A stretch of 64,000 nucleotides of DNA from Lepidonotus clava (taxonomy: Eukaryota > Annelida > Polychaeta > Phyllodocida > Polynoidae): contig OW387133.1 in assembly GCA_936440205.1 (NCBI GenBank), positions 45,348,374 through 45,412,373 of the forward strand, in the 5' to 3' direction. Numbering within the stretch: position 1 is the stretch's first letter; each line of letters begins with the position of its first letter. A program made the translations under genes and the position numbers. Below, one piece after another: positions 1 through 12,100 of this stretch. The notes under the pieces were generated by a model, which saw only the letters and a list, made by a program, of their open reading frames with translations, did not search any database and was not told the origin of the DNA.

Positions 1-2090
1 AGAACTCACAACGCATACAGGCAAGGATTATCATGAAAACACATGATTAACAGGATAACTAGTGGACTGCAAAAGTTACCGTCTCGTATACTCTATAGCG
101 TGCAAAGTTCAAAGATTGATTATTCCACCATTTTTAAGGAATCCCGTCAACAGAATAGTATTCGTCCAAAGGGCGTTACTCTAATCCCTATGGTGAGGGA
201 TGGACAAGACGTCCTCACCAAAAGAGAAAAAGAGATAGACCTGTCATTCCATTACAATTGGCTAATGACCATGGGATATGCCATTCAACTAGGCAAGAAC
301 ACTTCACTTCGAAACATTGATGAGGATGATCAAGAGGTATGAAAAGACTGAAGTGTTTGGTGAACTCCCATATTTTAGTGGTCGAGTCAAAAGTGGAAAG
401 TGACAGGGGAGGATTTCTGACCCACATTGTCTCGATTCCGAGCACTAACCCTCTGATGAAGCTCCCCATGATTTAGGACTAGATCACACACAATGCCCCA
501 ACCTGGAGTTTTAGGTAAGTAAGTCAGACAACCCTTATCTACCAAGAAGTGGGACCCAACATGTTTGGAACCAGGCAGTCAACTGACCGTAAGACTTCTT
601 CCCGATAGACAATAACTGGTATAGAGCCCAAATGGACGGTCAGGTCGCCAGCATCGGAAATGATCTCTTTTTGCATGACAACAACAGCACCTCTGTCATA
701 TCCTCAAGGAAATTCCGTCAATGGATCACTTTTTCAGTCAAGAAGCATTGCTCCGACTACCATTGTGAAGAACCAAACGGCTCAAGCATCAATGGGGACA
801 GACAAGTTTAAGACTAAGTACAGGACGTGTTCCTTTTGGAGACAAGCGACTCAGCTATAGAAATATCACCACATGTCAAGGACATATTCACCAAATGGTG
901 CAGATCATGTCAAGCCACCAATGGAGGGTATCAAGGTAAGAGTCGGTCCATGCGATGCAAGGCCGTCTCAAGGTGCGGCACGGAGTACTAACCACTCACT
1001 ACCTACCATTGAGAATTCCCCCTTCCCAAATCTCCTAAGACAAGAGTCATTAGAAGTAAGAGTTGGTGATGTAGACGTAGTATTAAGTCTACAGGTGACA
1101 GCTTTCGCTTAGAGTGAATGACAATAGGTGGAAGAGAACACAAGAAGCATGTTTATCAATGCCCTTGAACATCACATATTTAGGATATATGTATGTTACT
1201 GCAAATCTTACTTTGCAAGAGAGTGACGGAGTGGACATGAATTCCAAGATGGACCAGTCTAATGAGATGACGACAAACCATTATAGGTTTTCACATAGGT
1301 TTTTCGTTATATGTACTGTCCCACACCGGAACAGCACCTACAACATACTTCAATATAGCAAGTTTTAACAGTGAGAGAGGGTTTCCGCGGTTTTACTACA
1401 CCTTCAGATAGAATTTCTATAGGACACCTTTCCAAAGTCAAGCACATGTCTTTTATCCCAATGGGACATAAGCAGTGACAGTGAGATATTTGGACGCCCC
1501 TACGCGTCACAAACACACGGTCCGTGGCATGGACATATTTACGCTTTGACTTGGAATACCCCCACCAGCGACTCTAGGTCGCGGGGCATTGATGCAACAT
1601 CTGCTCGCCCAGCAATGGTTTTAAGGTAAGTTGAGGTGTTTGAAGCAACAACACCGGTATCAGGAACAGGGTACACGCACTGTTCCGGGTTGAGCCGTTA
1701 CAAGAAGGTGTATTTATGGTAAGTTTTTGCAAAGAATGATGATGAGTTTTGTACAGAAGCCTTACTGTAACAATATTTTGGCCCCAGGTCCCTAAGAGTC
1801 GACCTGTTGCCATGGCTTTTTGAGATGATAAGAGTAGAGGAAGACTAGCGCTATTCCTTCACCAGCCTATCTTTCTTTTCCCCTATAGGATTCATCATGC
1901 AATTACCATTTAGACGGAAGAATCTACACTATTACCACAAGACCACGGTTCACCCACCACCCAGTTGACCAATGGAAACGGTAAGTGTGAATCAAGGATC
2001 CACCCCCAAAACAGGTTGGTCAAAAATGAGAGAGGTAAGTACAAACCATGAAATAAAGATCTTTCAGACTTGCTTTTCCAATAACACAAT

Positions 2091-2155
2091 TGTTTTTCAA
2101 CACAACATGCAACATGAAACATTTGTTTTTAACACAACATGCAACATGAAACATA
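2091..2155. repeat. 33-bp tandem duplication
   Basis: Two nearly identical adjacent units, starting at 2091 and 2124, each contain the words AACACAACATGCAACATG and AAACAT. It looks like a simple local duplication with no coding content. Confidence 0.8.
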
Positions 2156-3224
2156 AGTTTTTTAGAGCTATTCCAGCAACTGACCTCCATCAACAACTGA
2201 AATATACCCTTCCCCCCTTTGTTTTGAGGCTCCCGCCCATAGTTTTGAAGAGTACTATTTTACGGCGAGAGACCTCCCCTAGGAAGAATTATAGATGGTG
2301 TGGCGCATAACGGACCCCAACTTCCGAGAGCGTCCACCAAAGCTGACTCGCATCGTCGTGCGTTGACTAGGTGTGGTAGGAAGGTTTCCTTCGCTACCAC
2401 TTAACATCCTAATTGTTCATTCACTCAGTTCACAGCCCGCTGATGAGCTTCACATAGATGTTTTTCCAACCCTTGATTATTGTGTTCGGAGCAATCCTGC
2501 TCCCGAAATATTTTTCTACCTTCTGCCTTATTTAGCATAATCAGTAGAGCCAACTAATTGAGGTTCTTTGCCCCTTTTAGCAGGGTTTTTGCGAAATTAT
2601 AGATTCCATAATTACATAAATTATGTATAGTCAGCAAAACCCAATCAGCACCTTGTGAACCGAGTGGCTACTCACTAAATTCTATAATTTCTATTATTTT
2701 ACCCGGGTCGAATACCCAATGGTAAACTTTCGACACAGAAATAACATCATAATTTCGACTCCAACTCTACTCACGTCAGGGTCTTTTCACAGATGCCTGT
2801 GTGAACACATGTAACCACTTTGCATGCGACAAATCAAAAAGCAATCATATCCAACATCTGCAGGAGTTACTTTCGCTGAGTGTTAAAACAACCCGTAATG
2901 TCCCGTCATGAAATGAGGAGATTATTTTGGCGATACCACAACCATTTTATAGCACCGTTTCTCCCATGAGGTATCACAATGGGGACGAAAAGGATGGATG
3001 ACGCCTACATTCTGAACGAATGTTTTAGTATTATTATGCTAGTTCAGCATAATACGGAGCCTCTTACTTATACTTCCCATGTATGGAACTCGAATTAGCT
3101 AAGGTAAAGGTACCATCCCCAGCATAAGTCACGGATTTGACGCGACAGAATTCTTTGAGAAGATGTGCTCCAAAAAGGGTGTCACTGACCGTACGGGGTG
3201 CGGTAACATGACGTATACTTCAGT

Positions 3225-3247
3225 AGAGGGTATACTGCATACCCTCT
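3225..3247. repeat. Perfect 9-bp-arm hairpin
   Basis: AGAGGGTAT and its exact reverse complement ATACCCTCT are separated by the five bases ACTGC. No associated gene or terminator role is evident. Confidence 0.6.
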
Positions 3248-4182
3248 AGTTGTATTACTAGAAGGCGGTCTTCCCCCTAAAAGTAGCAGTGTAAGACACA
3301 TACTTTAGAAGTAGAATTTAGAGTATTACACTAAGCCGAGCACAGTCGTGTAATATGAAACTTACCCTGTGAGGTCTATAGATACGTGTAGACCTGGCCT
3401 ACTCAAGAGCGCACCGCTCGTTATTTTACTAACCCCTCAATATGTATTTTAGCATGTCATTGCCACGGTGTTAGAATAAGGGTTATTAGATAATTATCTT
3501 ATTATGGCGTCGTCAATCCATCTCAGCAATAAAAGCACTTACCCTGCATCGTGAACAAATGTGTACCAAAAGACATTTCAACAATAGTAGTGTAACCCTG
3601 TTGATAATTCATAATTGTCCTTCGCTGATAATCCTGTGGTTTTCTTTAGTTCAGTTCAAATTCACTTCTCAATGTTTGTTAAGTGTAGTATAGGTATTGT
3701 CACATACGGTAAGGTGCTATTTACATCGCGAGGGCAGATTCCATCTCCTCACGTGCGGTAAGTCTTGTTCATAACTCTTGCACTGTCTTAACCGTCGTCT
3801 AACAAGTACAATACAAAACACATTGCAATGCGGATTTCCCTCTTCAACCTTCTACGTTGCACATAAGGCAATATGCAGAAAGACGACGTATAGGGTTCAA
3901 ACATAGTTTTCTTCCTGGATGCAGAAGTTAGGTAAGTCATTTAAACTCACAAAGTTTTCATTTGCTCATTTAGAGGAGTCTGTTGATCCCTCCTGTTTAT
4001 CAAAGAGTTACCACTTCCTCTTGATTTTGATGAGAAGGATTGTCCACAGTATGTACACTTTATATTTACGGCGTGACCACTTTGTCACAACCTTTTGTTC
4101 ACACGTTAATTTAACGAACACTAGATACATTACAATTCTCAATGTCGCACAATAATGGTGGCTGTTCAATTATGTGTTTTGT

Positions 4183-7031
4183 TTACGGTATTAGCGCTTC
4201 GTAAACAGCGCCCGTTCCCGCTCGGCTTGATTGGTCGCCAACTATGGCCGGAGCCGGTAGAGGTCTCGAACGAGGTTCCGGGGCCCCCAGGTCCGTCCAC
4301 CCAGCGTCCACCAACCGTGGAACGTTTGCCGGTATTGGTGTTGCCAGTCCACACGAGTATTTTAAGACTCTGGTCCTGGTGAGCGATTTAGACGTACCCA
4401 TCATCAACCTGGCTAGTTTCTTAGATACTACCAGTGTCTCGGGTAAGGGAATGTCAGCTGGATGCATTCCCGGTCGTGTCGCTGCACCTTTGAGTTTGGT
4501 ACCCCAATACATGGTTAAGGTACACCGCCAACAAAACTGATTAACCACAGCATCATGTACCAATACATGACCTTCAGTAAATGTGTGGTCATATGGTACG
4601 GCGAGTTCGCCAATGAAGACTGTTTCAGAGTGCACTGGGGAGGCGAATTGGACATAAATTCCATCCACCATTTGATGTAAAAGTCCTTTGCGCCTTTTCC
4701 ATATCACAACAACGATGCCCACAATAAGTATTGCGAGGAGAACAGCCAACACTGCTGTAGATGTCGGATGCGCATCTCCCTCAGGGCAAGGTGGCAGGGT
4801 GCCCTCCTTTAGTCTGTCCAGTGGATAAGCCGACGTCTTTGGCAATAATGATGACAGCGCCAGGCCTGTAGCTCCCCCTTTTAGTCCCCAACATTTCTTG
4901 GCGATACATCCTATCACAACTAGGATGATGATGACGAACACTATAGAGGTGATACCGAAGCCTCCTTGGAATCGGCCCCAGCGCCATCTCGTCTTTTCAT
5001 AGTGGTCGTGCGCTCTTTTGATTCCTTCCTTCCTATTCTTCTCGTTCATCTTTATTCGATGCAGAAGGTCAGACAAAGGGACTCGGGTCGCAAAGCCCTT
5101 GGCCGCGTCCTTAAGTTCAGTTCTGATTTTCGGGGGAAGAGGGTCGTCCGCTACTACATAGGACGTACCTTCTTCGTGTTCCCTAGTCAGGTTGGCTAAC
5201 CATGTTTTTACATTCAGTCAAGCTTCCAGCAGTCCACTGCTTGGAAAAGAGACCGTAAAAGTGTTGGTCCCTCTACTGCATGCTCTGAGACTGTATGGGA
5301 TCCAGGCTCCTCGTGTCTGGAACGCGCAGTCGCATCCAATATGGATACGCGCATAGTTTTCTATTGTTTTCATAACTGGGGGTTGGCTTCCACAGATAAG
5401 TGCTCCCTGTTTTTCAGCGCTGACTATCAGGACGTCTCCTGGGACGTCGTCCAGGTAAATGGCCATCTCGCCAAAGTCCGGATTTAATAAATAGTCCAAT
5501 TTACAACGCTCGGTCACACCTCTCTTGTCTTTGCGGAGAAGTGCGGCAAGACAGGTTTCATCCGTTACTTTCTTCATGTAAGGGATGTCCTTGCACAGAA
5601 TCACCGAATTTCCATAACACGTTGCCCAATTAAGATGCGTCATGGGGATGTAGTAGTTCTTACTAAGAGAAACAGCCACATATTTCGGTAGAATGATAAT
5701 CTGCAGAGCGTCTTTACCCGCATTATTGGGTAGGTTTATCGGAACAGGGAACGATAGAATCTCATAGACTCTAAATAAATGTTCCTCTGAAACAACAGGA
5801 ATCCGGACGAATATCAGTAAACGGTGGTCCTGGCCCTCCTGGTCGACAGCTTGCAGCGAGAATGTGGGTCTCGCGTTATCATAATAGAATGAAGGAGCTT
5901 TGAATGCCACGTCAAACCGTGGGTATACCTTCTTAAGGTATATGGTCACCTGTTGTACGGCCTGTTCCAGTGCCGTAGGTGGTACCAGTTCCATGGCTAG
6001 TCTGCCTTGTAACAACAACTGTACGCCACGCCTAAATGCGTACGTTTGCGTCATTAAATCCTGGAGGTAGATGGTTGTTCCCAACCTATCTTCCAGTAAC
6101 AGGGGCAGTAGACTCGAGAACAACTTTACAGCGCCTATTTCAAGGCGTTGTTCTACCATCATATTTCTCGCACGTCCCAGATAATATTCGTAGTCACTCA
6201 TCCATTCGAGCGCCTCATCCATAAACTGTTGCACAAGTTTGTCTTTTTGCTCAATTCGGTTGAGAAACTCTTCAAAATTCTGACTAAGGTTAGTAAGAGC
6301 CTTCGCTTAATCCCTTCGGTTTTCCCTTATGTCATTAGACATAGTGGATTACAACCTGAGCTGGGATCCTTTCCAGCCATAAGGCTCTCTCTGCTTCCCA
6401 GAATGTTCTTTTCAAACCCGGATGTTTTCTGATCACAGAGAGGATGGCTCAACTAAACCCACAATATCCAATAATAGGGTATTGGACATGCAGCATTTAG
6501 CTTTACCATGGCCTGACTGTACATTGAGCCCTCTCCGCTACCGGAAGATCTTGGACCTACCAGCAGAGCAGAGACGACCGGCCAGTGACCCAGTCGATAG
6601 CGATTACCGGTCCCAAGTCACCCTGGGTGGTCACCGACGGTCTGATCACATACCTCTATATACGCCCGATTTGATCGTGCATCGTGCTGGGACTGGTGTT
6701 GTCGGCAATACGCTACGACGCTTTCTGTGGGAGTTGCCCGATCTGTCGGTCTTGGGATGGCGATGGTGAAGCCCTGGCGGACATGAGACACATCAGCCGT
6801 TGACATGAGTCTGCCGGGTTTCAGCACAATACCATATTCCTCCAAGCTAATGGTCATCGCGTCGATTGCCCGTGGGGGTGCTGGAACTGACAGCACGACA
6901 CGGACCATGCACAGAATGCACCAGGTTTTTAACCAAAGAGCCGCCATTTTTGCTCGTTTCACCAGTGCGCGTGGGTATCCCTTCCCAGTTTTAGGAAGTG
7001 CTGTTTCCTGTTTCCGGTTCTTCCCGACCAA
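4183..7031 (-). pseudogene. env: Env-like region of the Gypsy-type element
   Basis: Three open segments on the - strand fit an envelope gene. The upstream one (6618-7031) carries a signal-peptide-like stretch followed by a proline-rich junction. The middle one (5218-6234, 338 codons) is a cysteine-bearing ectodomain-like sequence that reminds me of errantivirus or baculovirus-F-type Env proteins. The last (4183-5076) has two strong hydrophobic segments near its residues 40-60 and 110-132, followed by a hydrophilic tail. Placement after pol on the same strand supports the call. The region is broken in a few places and is treated as a fossil. The homology is judged by eye only. Confidence 0.6.
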
Positions 7032-7186
7032 TTATTCCTGTCAGTTTAGATAATACTGTTCAGTTATGTTCCGTATAAACGTACCATGTTTGACCTGTCT
7101 TTTGGTCAGTCTCTGCTACGTTGCCGTAAGAGAAGGACAAGCAAGACTGTTTTCCTTTCCAATCCGCCCTTCTGCACCGTCTCGAT

Positions 7187-8269
7187 ATGGATTCTCCAGG
7201 TGACGACTACTTCTCTTTCACCGTGGGGGATAAAATTACACTCCATGTCGATCCGTGTGCCCTTGAGGCTGGGCAGCATTATTTGCTGTTACCAGTGGCG
7301 CCAGCTCCGTCGCAGGGAGGAGATCTGGGCGCCGCGACAATGCCTATTGTTCATCTTGGGTCCTTGACACCATCCTCTGAGGATCTACGGCGCGGGCGCA
7401 TGGTTGCCCTGCATTCCTCTCTGTCCGCCTCCGTTCCTCCTCCTCGTGAGCCTTCCGTTGAGCCTCCTCACGACTCCTCAATCGCCGCTCCCACCACCAC
7501 AGTAGACTACGACCCTCGGGCGCAGCCCTCGCCGATGCTGGGATCTCCGCTTCCAACTCAGCCAGATCCCGTAAGGCCACATCCACGTAGTCCCGGGGCA
7601 AGTCCTCCGGCGGGAACGAGCCGGGAGTCCAAGCGAAGACGCGTGGCTCCTGGGGACGACCCCCAATCACCAACAGAGGGTAGAGGCCGGTCGCGAGCAA
7701 TTCAGCTCGCGACAAGCAGGGGCCGCGTTCAGATAGATAGAACCGCGGCTTTACCTCTTTCGGCTGGACTCGTTTCGATGGGGAGGATCTCAGTCTCCCC
7801 CTCAGGGTTCGTAGGAGGGCCGCGCGTGACGCCCGCCTTTGCGGTGATGTCGCCCGTTGAGGCTCTCCCTTTGAGTCCAGCGAGGTCAACGCCTTCACGC
7901 TCCGGTCCCCGGTCGTCGTCGCCCTCGAGCTCGCTTGGCAGTCCTCCAGCCACTCCAGGAGGTAGGACTGCTTCTGCTCGGGAGCGATGGACTCTAAGCC
8001 CACTGACCGGGACGTCGACGGCTCATCCATCGACTGTTCCACAGAGAGTCATTGTGTGTCGGCCCGGTCCTTTAACCGGTCCCTCAGCCACTCCACCCCT
8101 ATCAGTTACCGTGAGAGCCACGCGTCCCACGCGTCTCACGGCCGCCGATTTGCCAGAAGAAGACCGCCGGAGTATGCTTTGGATAATTCGGCAGTTCCAG
8201 GCTATCAACAATATCCGCGGGGTGTTGGAGGTCCTCACCAACACTTTCAGCGAGGACGACCAGGAGTAG
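7187..8269 (+). CDS. Antisense ORF (360 codons) overlapping the accessory ORF
   Basis: A 360-codon frame starts with ATG on the strand opposite to the element. Its ends look protein-like: residues 1-45 contain alternating hydrophobic and acidic residues, and the last 50 or so contain a helix-like stretch (RRSMLWIIRQF) and an acidic terminus. The long middle is low-complexity Pro/Ser/Thr/Arg and may only reflect the codon structure of the 232-codon ORF on the other strand. Antisense ORFs between pol and the 3' LTR are known in some plant Gypsy lineages, but I know no animal family that matches. Reality as a gene is uncertain. Confidence 0.3.
   Translation: MDSPGDDYFSFTVGDKITLHVDPCALEAGQHYLLLPVAPAPSQGGDLGAATMPIVHLGSLTPSSEDLRRGRMVALHSSLSASVPPPREPSVEPPHDSSIAAPTTTVDYDPRAQPSPMLGSPLPTQPDPVRPHPRSPGASPPAGTSRESKRRRVAPGDDPQSPTEGRGRSRAIQLATSRGRVQIDRTAALPLSAGLVSMGRISVSPSGFVGGPRVTPAFAVMSPVEALPLSPARSTPSRSGPRSSSPSSSLGSPPATPGGRTASARERWTLSPLTGTSTAHPSTVPQRVIVCRPGPLTGPSATPPLSVTVRATRPTRLTAADLPEEDRRSMLWIIRQFQAINNIRGVLEVLTNTFSEDDQE
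7344..8042 (-). CDS. Accessory ORF between pol and env (232 codons, unknown)
   Basis: This open frame runs in the same sense as the element. I do not recognise the family. The middle is a mixed hydrophobic and charged stretch that reads like a folded domain (around residues 95-165, with words such as RFYLSERGPCLSRAEL). The C-terminal part is rich in Arg and Glu and probably a charged helix. A longer frame on the opposite strand (7187-8269) overlaps it. Codon positions 1 of the two frames pair, and this frame's third positions face the second positions of the opposite frame. That arrangement explains the Pro/Ser/Arg-rich look of the opposite product as a shadow, and favours this frame as the one under selection in the overlap. 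Confidence 0.4.
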   Translation of the reverse strand: MEQSMDEPSTSRSVGLESIAPEQKQSYLLEWLEDCQASSRATTTGDRSVKALTSLDSKGEPQRATSPQRRASRAALLRTLRGRLRSSPSKRVQPKEVKPRFYLSERGPCLSRAELLATGLYPLLVIGGRPQEPRVFAWTPGSFPPEDLPRDYVDVALRDLAELEAEIPASARAAPEGRSLLWWWERRLRSREEAQRKAHEEEERRRTERNAGQPCARAVDPQRMVSRTQDEQ

Positions 8270-8633
8270 CGCCGGTACAGGCAGGTCTGATCACTCGCAA
8301 TTTCATTTCGTATAAAAAGGTCCCATGTACACTCCCCTGACGGGCCTTTGTTTGCGTATGATCGACCGTTTCGCATTCAAGGGGACAATGACAGTTCCAT
8401 CGCGTTGGACCGGCACCATAGGACAAGTCCTCGGTCCCTCGTAGGGTTTGATCGACAAACAGTTTCCCATGATGGACGCTTCCAATCACATCCAAGATCC
8501 ATCTGGTTAAGTCCGCATGGTGTTTCAATCCTTTCGATGAAGTTTCATGTAGCGAATGGTAGAAGTCATCGCCCGTTGACTTTGCGTAGTATGTTTTCGT
8601 TTCCACGAATTGATTGAATGCGAACACATCCAA
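8247..8633 (-). CDS. Small ORF between pol and accessory ORF (128 codons)
   Basis: This - strand frame in the element's sense lies between integrase and the 232-codon ORF. Composition is balanced (Trp, Cys, His and Tyr present), but I recognise no motif. It could be a small accessory gene, the start of a spliced env leader, or chance. A TATA-like word (TATAAAAAG, 8311-8319) lies here on the + strand, which does not fit a - strand promoter. Confidence 0.2.
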   Translation of the reverse strand: MDVFAFNQFVETKTYYAKSTGDDFYHSLHETSSKGLKHHADLTRWILDVIGSVHHGKLFVDQTLRGTEDLSYGAGPTRWNCHCPLECETVDHTQTKARQGSVHGTFLYEMKLRVIRPACTGATPGRPR

Positions 8634-9135
8634 TGGTTGAGGTGGCTAATGCATGGTTCGACGCTAAGTGCCAGCCTATGTAGACGCATGAGAGCCCTCG
8701 TCGCCGCATCATCGGGTCCCATGGTGCGTGGTTTAGAAATTGTAAATTTCTATTTCAGCAGCTTAAGCACGAATCTTGCGTGTCTCTCCGAACCAGCTTC
8801 CAACTAAACTCTCCCTCAACTTTCCACAAACATCCCAACAAAATGCAAGTGGTTCCATCGCCCTTAATTATTCATGCGCCATCGCTTACGCTTCCACTCA
8901 CTCCATCCTCTCCTTATAGGGTGAGGAAGAGCGATGTCCGCCAATTTTGGTCGGATGCTATCCTCTGACGTCAGCAGCCAGATCCATTAATTTGTTTGCC
9001 TTAGAATTACAGAAGTTCACTTTTTCTTACTATCTGCAATAATAATGACATCAACCGAGAGTGGCAGTAAGTACCAGCTTATCAGTACTCGGGCGTGGCT
9101 GCCGCTCTTATCATAGATGCGTTGGTGCACCTGTC
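8634..9135. other. Non-coding spacer after integrase
   Basis: About 500 bases lie between the pol end and the small ORF with no convincing frame. A pyrimidine-rich tract followed by CAG near 8750 resembles a splice acceptor on the + strand. Nothing else stands out. Confidence 0.4.
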
Positions 9136-12100
9136 TTAATGCGCAGTTTCGTACCAGTCATACTGGGGGTCTACTAGCGTTGCGTAATCGGTTCTTGGTC
9201 TTTTTCGCAACGCGTATCTTCCCTTGGGTGGATCATTAGCATCAAGCTGTTCACCACCTGGCGCTGAACTTCCAGCAACATCAGTATCCGCCTTAGGAGA
9301 AGTGGCCCCTATGTCTGCCTTATCGTGTGATGCAACGGATCCAGGGGTCGTTCCCTCTATCCCCGTCGTCTCGCGTAACGCAGGTCGACCTTTCTTTTTC
9401 TTCTTTGGACAGCCTACCTTTCTTGGTTTCACGAGAGTTTCACTAGGCGGGCCTGGTGACCTTTGCATGTCACCGTCCTGACCATTATTAACCGGTACGG
9501 TTGTCTCCGATTCCCGAGCTTTCTGCTCAGTTTTCGGAGCTGTCGAGTCCACCAGGAGAGGTCCGGCGGTTGTCTCTCCCGTTCCATCGTCGTTGGCGAC
9601 GGTGACTATTCTCTCCTTAGCCCGGTCGTCGACGTTGGTGTGGTTCGACTCAGAATGGTCGGACTGGACCTCATGTTCTGAGAGTGCTGGGGCGTTAGTA
9701 TGGTCAGGTTTTGGTAGGGCGGGACTCCATGCAGGGTATGCTTTCTTTAGCTTAGAGATGTTAACAAAATGGGGCATTGTTTTACCCGTTTTAAGCGACG
9801 TTAACCTCATCACATGGTCCCCTTTAGTTTCAATTACCCTATGTGGCCCTGTATACCTGTTTGAGAACTTAGAAGATTTATTAACGGCACACAGCGGATC
9901 GTACATGTACACAAGATCTCCCTCCAAAAACCGGTGCGGATTTGCATGTTCGTCTATGCGGTCTTTTAGGTCTTTTTCATACCCCTTTACCACGTCAGAT
10001 GCCATATGTTCAAAAAGAGCTATGTTGTCACGAGTCTGAAGATAAAACTCGTTGTCATTTAGGGTCTCTGGAATTGTTCCCTTGTCAGGTAGGCCCATAC
10101 TGATAGGATCACGCCCATATAACAATGTATGGGGGCTGAAACCAGTGCGGTTACTTATAGTGGATCGTATTGTCCACAAGGCAACCGGCACCAGATCTGG
10201 CCAGGTTTTGTGATCATCAGTTATGTAGTAGGCAACAATGTTTTCGAGGGTTTTATGTAATCTTTCTACTCTCGCGTTGCCGGTGGGCATTCTACCCGTG
10301 GTGAATGTTTGTTTACAAGCCAGTCTGCTGGTAATTTTGCGAAATAAGTCCGATAGGAACGTCGCCCCTCGATCAGAGTGCAGGCGCTCAACCTTTCCAT
10401 ACCGACACACGATACCATACAGGAACTGTTCTGCAGCTGTCTTAGCCGTTGAATCTTTGGTACAGAAAGCCTCTGGCCAGCCGGTTAACAGGTCAATGAA
10501 AGTCATTATATATTTAGACCCATCATTTGCTCGCTTGAGCGGTCCGATAAAATCACATTGAACCACCTCCCAGGGTCTGGAGGGTCTGTCCCAAGTTTTA
10601 GCCATTGCTTAATAATGTGGGGCTCGCTTTCGTAAAGCACAAACCTCACATGCTTTGACATAGTTAATTATGTCGGCATACATGTTTCTCCAGTAGTACT
10701 GTTCGGTGATTTTGGTATTCAACGCCGCAGCTCCTACATGTCCCCCTGCCAATACATCATTATGTAGCAAGTGAAGGACTTTTCCAACCAGGCGCGGTGG
10801 TACCACTATTCGCGGTTTAAGCTTTGTGATTTGTTTGTTTCTCTTGGATCGGCTTCTATTGATTTTATATAGTACGCCAGGGGCGAGTAGCGCCATTGTT
10901 TCAGCGCTATCAATGGTTCTACCAGCGTCCTCTGAGTTCGCCGGGAGCTCACCCCGCTCCAAGTAGGCCATGACCTGACTGCACTCTGTGTCTCTCAGCT
11001 GTTCGCTGATAATGGAGGATAATGTTAGTTCCTCTAAATCTATCTCTGCTCTAAATAGCTCGCAGCCTACTTCTGGTTCGTAGTCCTTGTCTAACCTCAG
11101 CTCTTGATGCACGCGGGATAAATAGTCAGGCAGAAAGTGGGTGGCCCCGGGCTCGTGAATGATTTCAAAATCAAAGTCCGTCAAAGCCAATCCCCATCTT
11201 TTCAGCCTTGCTGAAGGGGCTTTATACGCTTGCTGGAGCAGCGGTACGAGGGGCTTGTGATCAGTTACTATGGTCACTTTAGCACCCTGCAACATGTCCT
11301 CATAATTCTTGAGAGCTTTTACTACAGCAAGTGCCTCCTTTTCAGTAACCGTATAGTTTAGTTCAGCGTCACGCATTGCGCATCCCCAAAAAGCTATAGG
11401 TCGATAGACATCGTTCAGTCTATGACAAATTGTAGCGCCACAGGCTGTATCAGACGCGTCGGTAAGAACATAAAAATGTCCCCCAATGTCTGGATGGATT
11501 AATAGTGGTGGGGACGTAAGCAAAGCCTTCAACTTTATGAATGCCTGCTCACATTCCTCAGTCCACTCAAATCTGATGTCCTTTTTAAGTAGCTTGTTCA
11601 GCGGTACTGTTATTTTAGCAAATCCCGGTACGAAGGTTCTGTAATAGTTACACAGTCCTAACAAGGATTTGACCGTCTTGACATTATGCGGTCTGTTGAA
11701 TGTTTCAATTTTACGAGTAGTTTGCGCCTGGGCTTTTACCCCTTCGGCATTTACCACATGACCCAAGAAATTGATCTCGTCGCGACACCATTCACACTTG
11801 GATGGTTTCAATTTGAGCCCTGTGCGGTAAAGCGCTTGTAGGACCAGTTCTACGCTTTGAACATGTCCTTCAAAGTTTGTATCGTAGACTATTACGTCAT
11901 CCAAGTATGCTAGGCACACCCGCGGTACAAGGCCTCTTAACGCAATGGCCATGACTTTGGTGAACTGCCAAGGTGCCCCGACCAATCCGAAAGGTACTCT
12001 CTTATAATGGTACACTCCCATGGGTGTCTCGAAGGCGGTATATTCTCTAGACTCTTCTTCGATAACACATTGGTGATAGCCACTTAGGAGATCTAGAGCG

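Larger units (their letters stand above)
1..4150. other. Unassigned gene-poor left flank
   Basis: I recognise no protein family here on either strand; the longest open frames (about 80-110 codons) have no recognisable motif. The stretch lies beyond the env-like end of the Gypsy-type element and contains no copy of that element's LTR. It carries a 33-bp tandem duplication, a perfect short hairpin and a marked excess of the splice-donor word GGTAAGT on the + strand (see findings). It could be the edge of a host gene with small exons, or further sequence of the large element; I cannot tell which. Confidence 0.4.

Noticed and set aside
43-342. 99-codon + strand ORF near the window start
   Set aside because: No recognisable motif. 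It ends at a GTATGA that could be a splice donor, but no partner exon could be supported.
1-4150. 3' LTR of the left Gypsy-type element
   Set aside because: Several LTR words (TGAACTATAG, GACAAGAACTCGATTG, GAGCGGAACACATTA) were looked for on the + strand and none is present.
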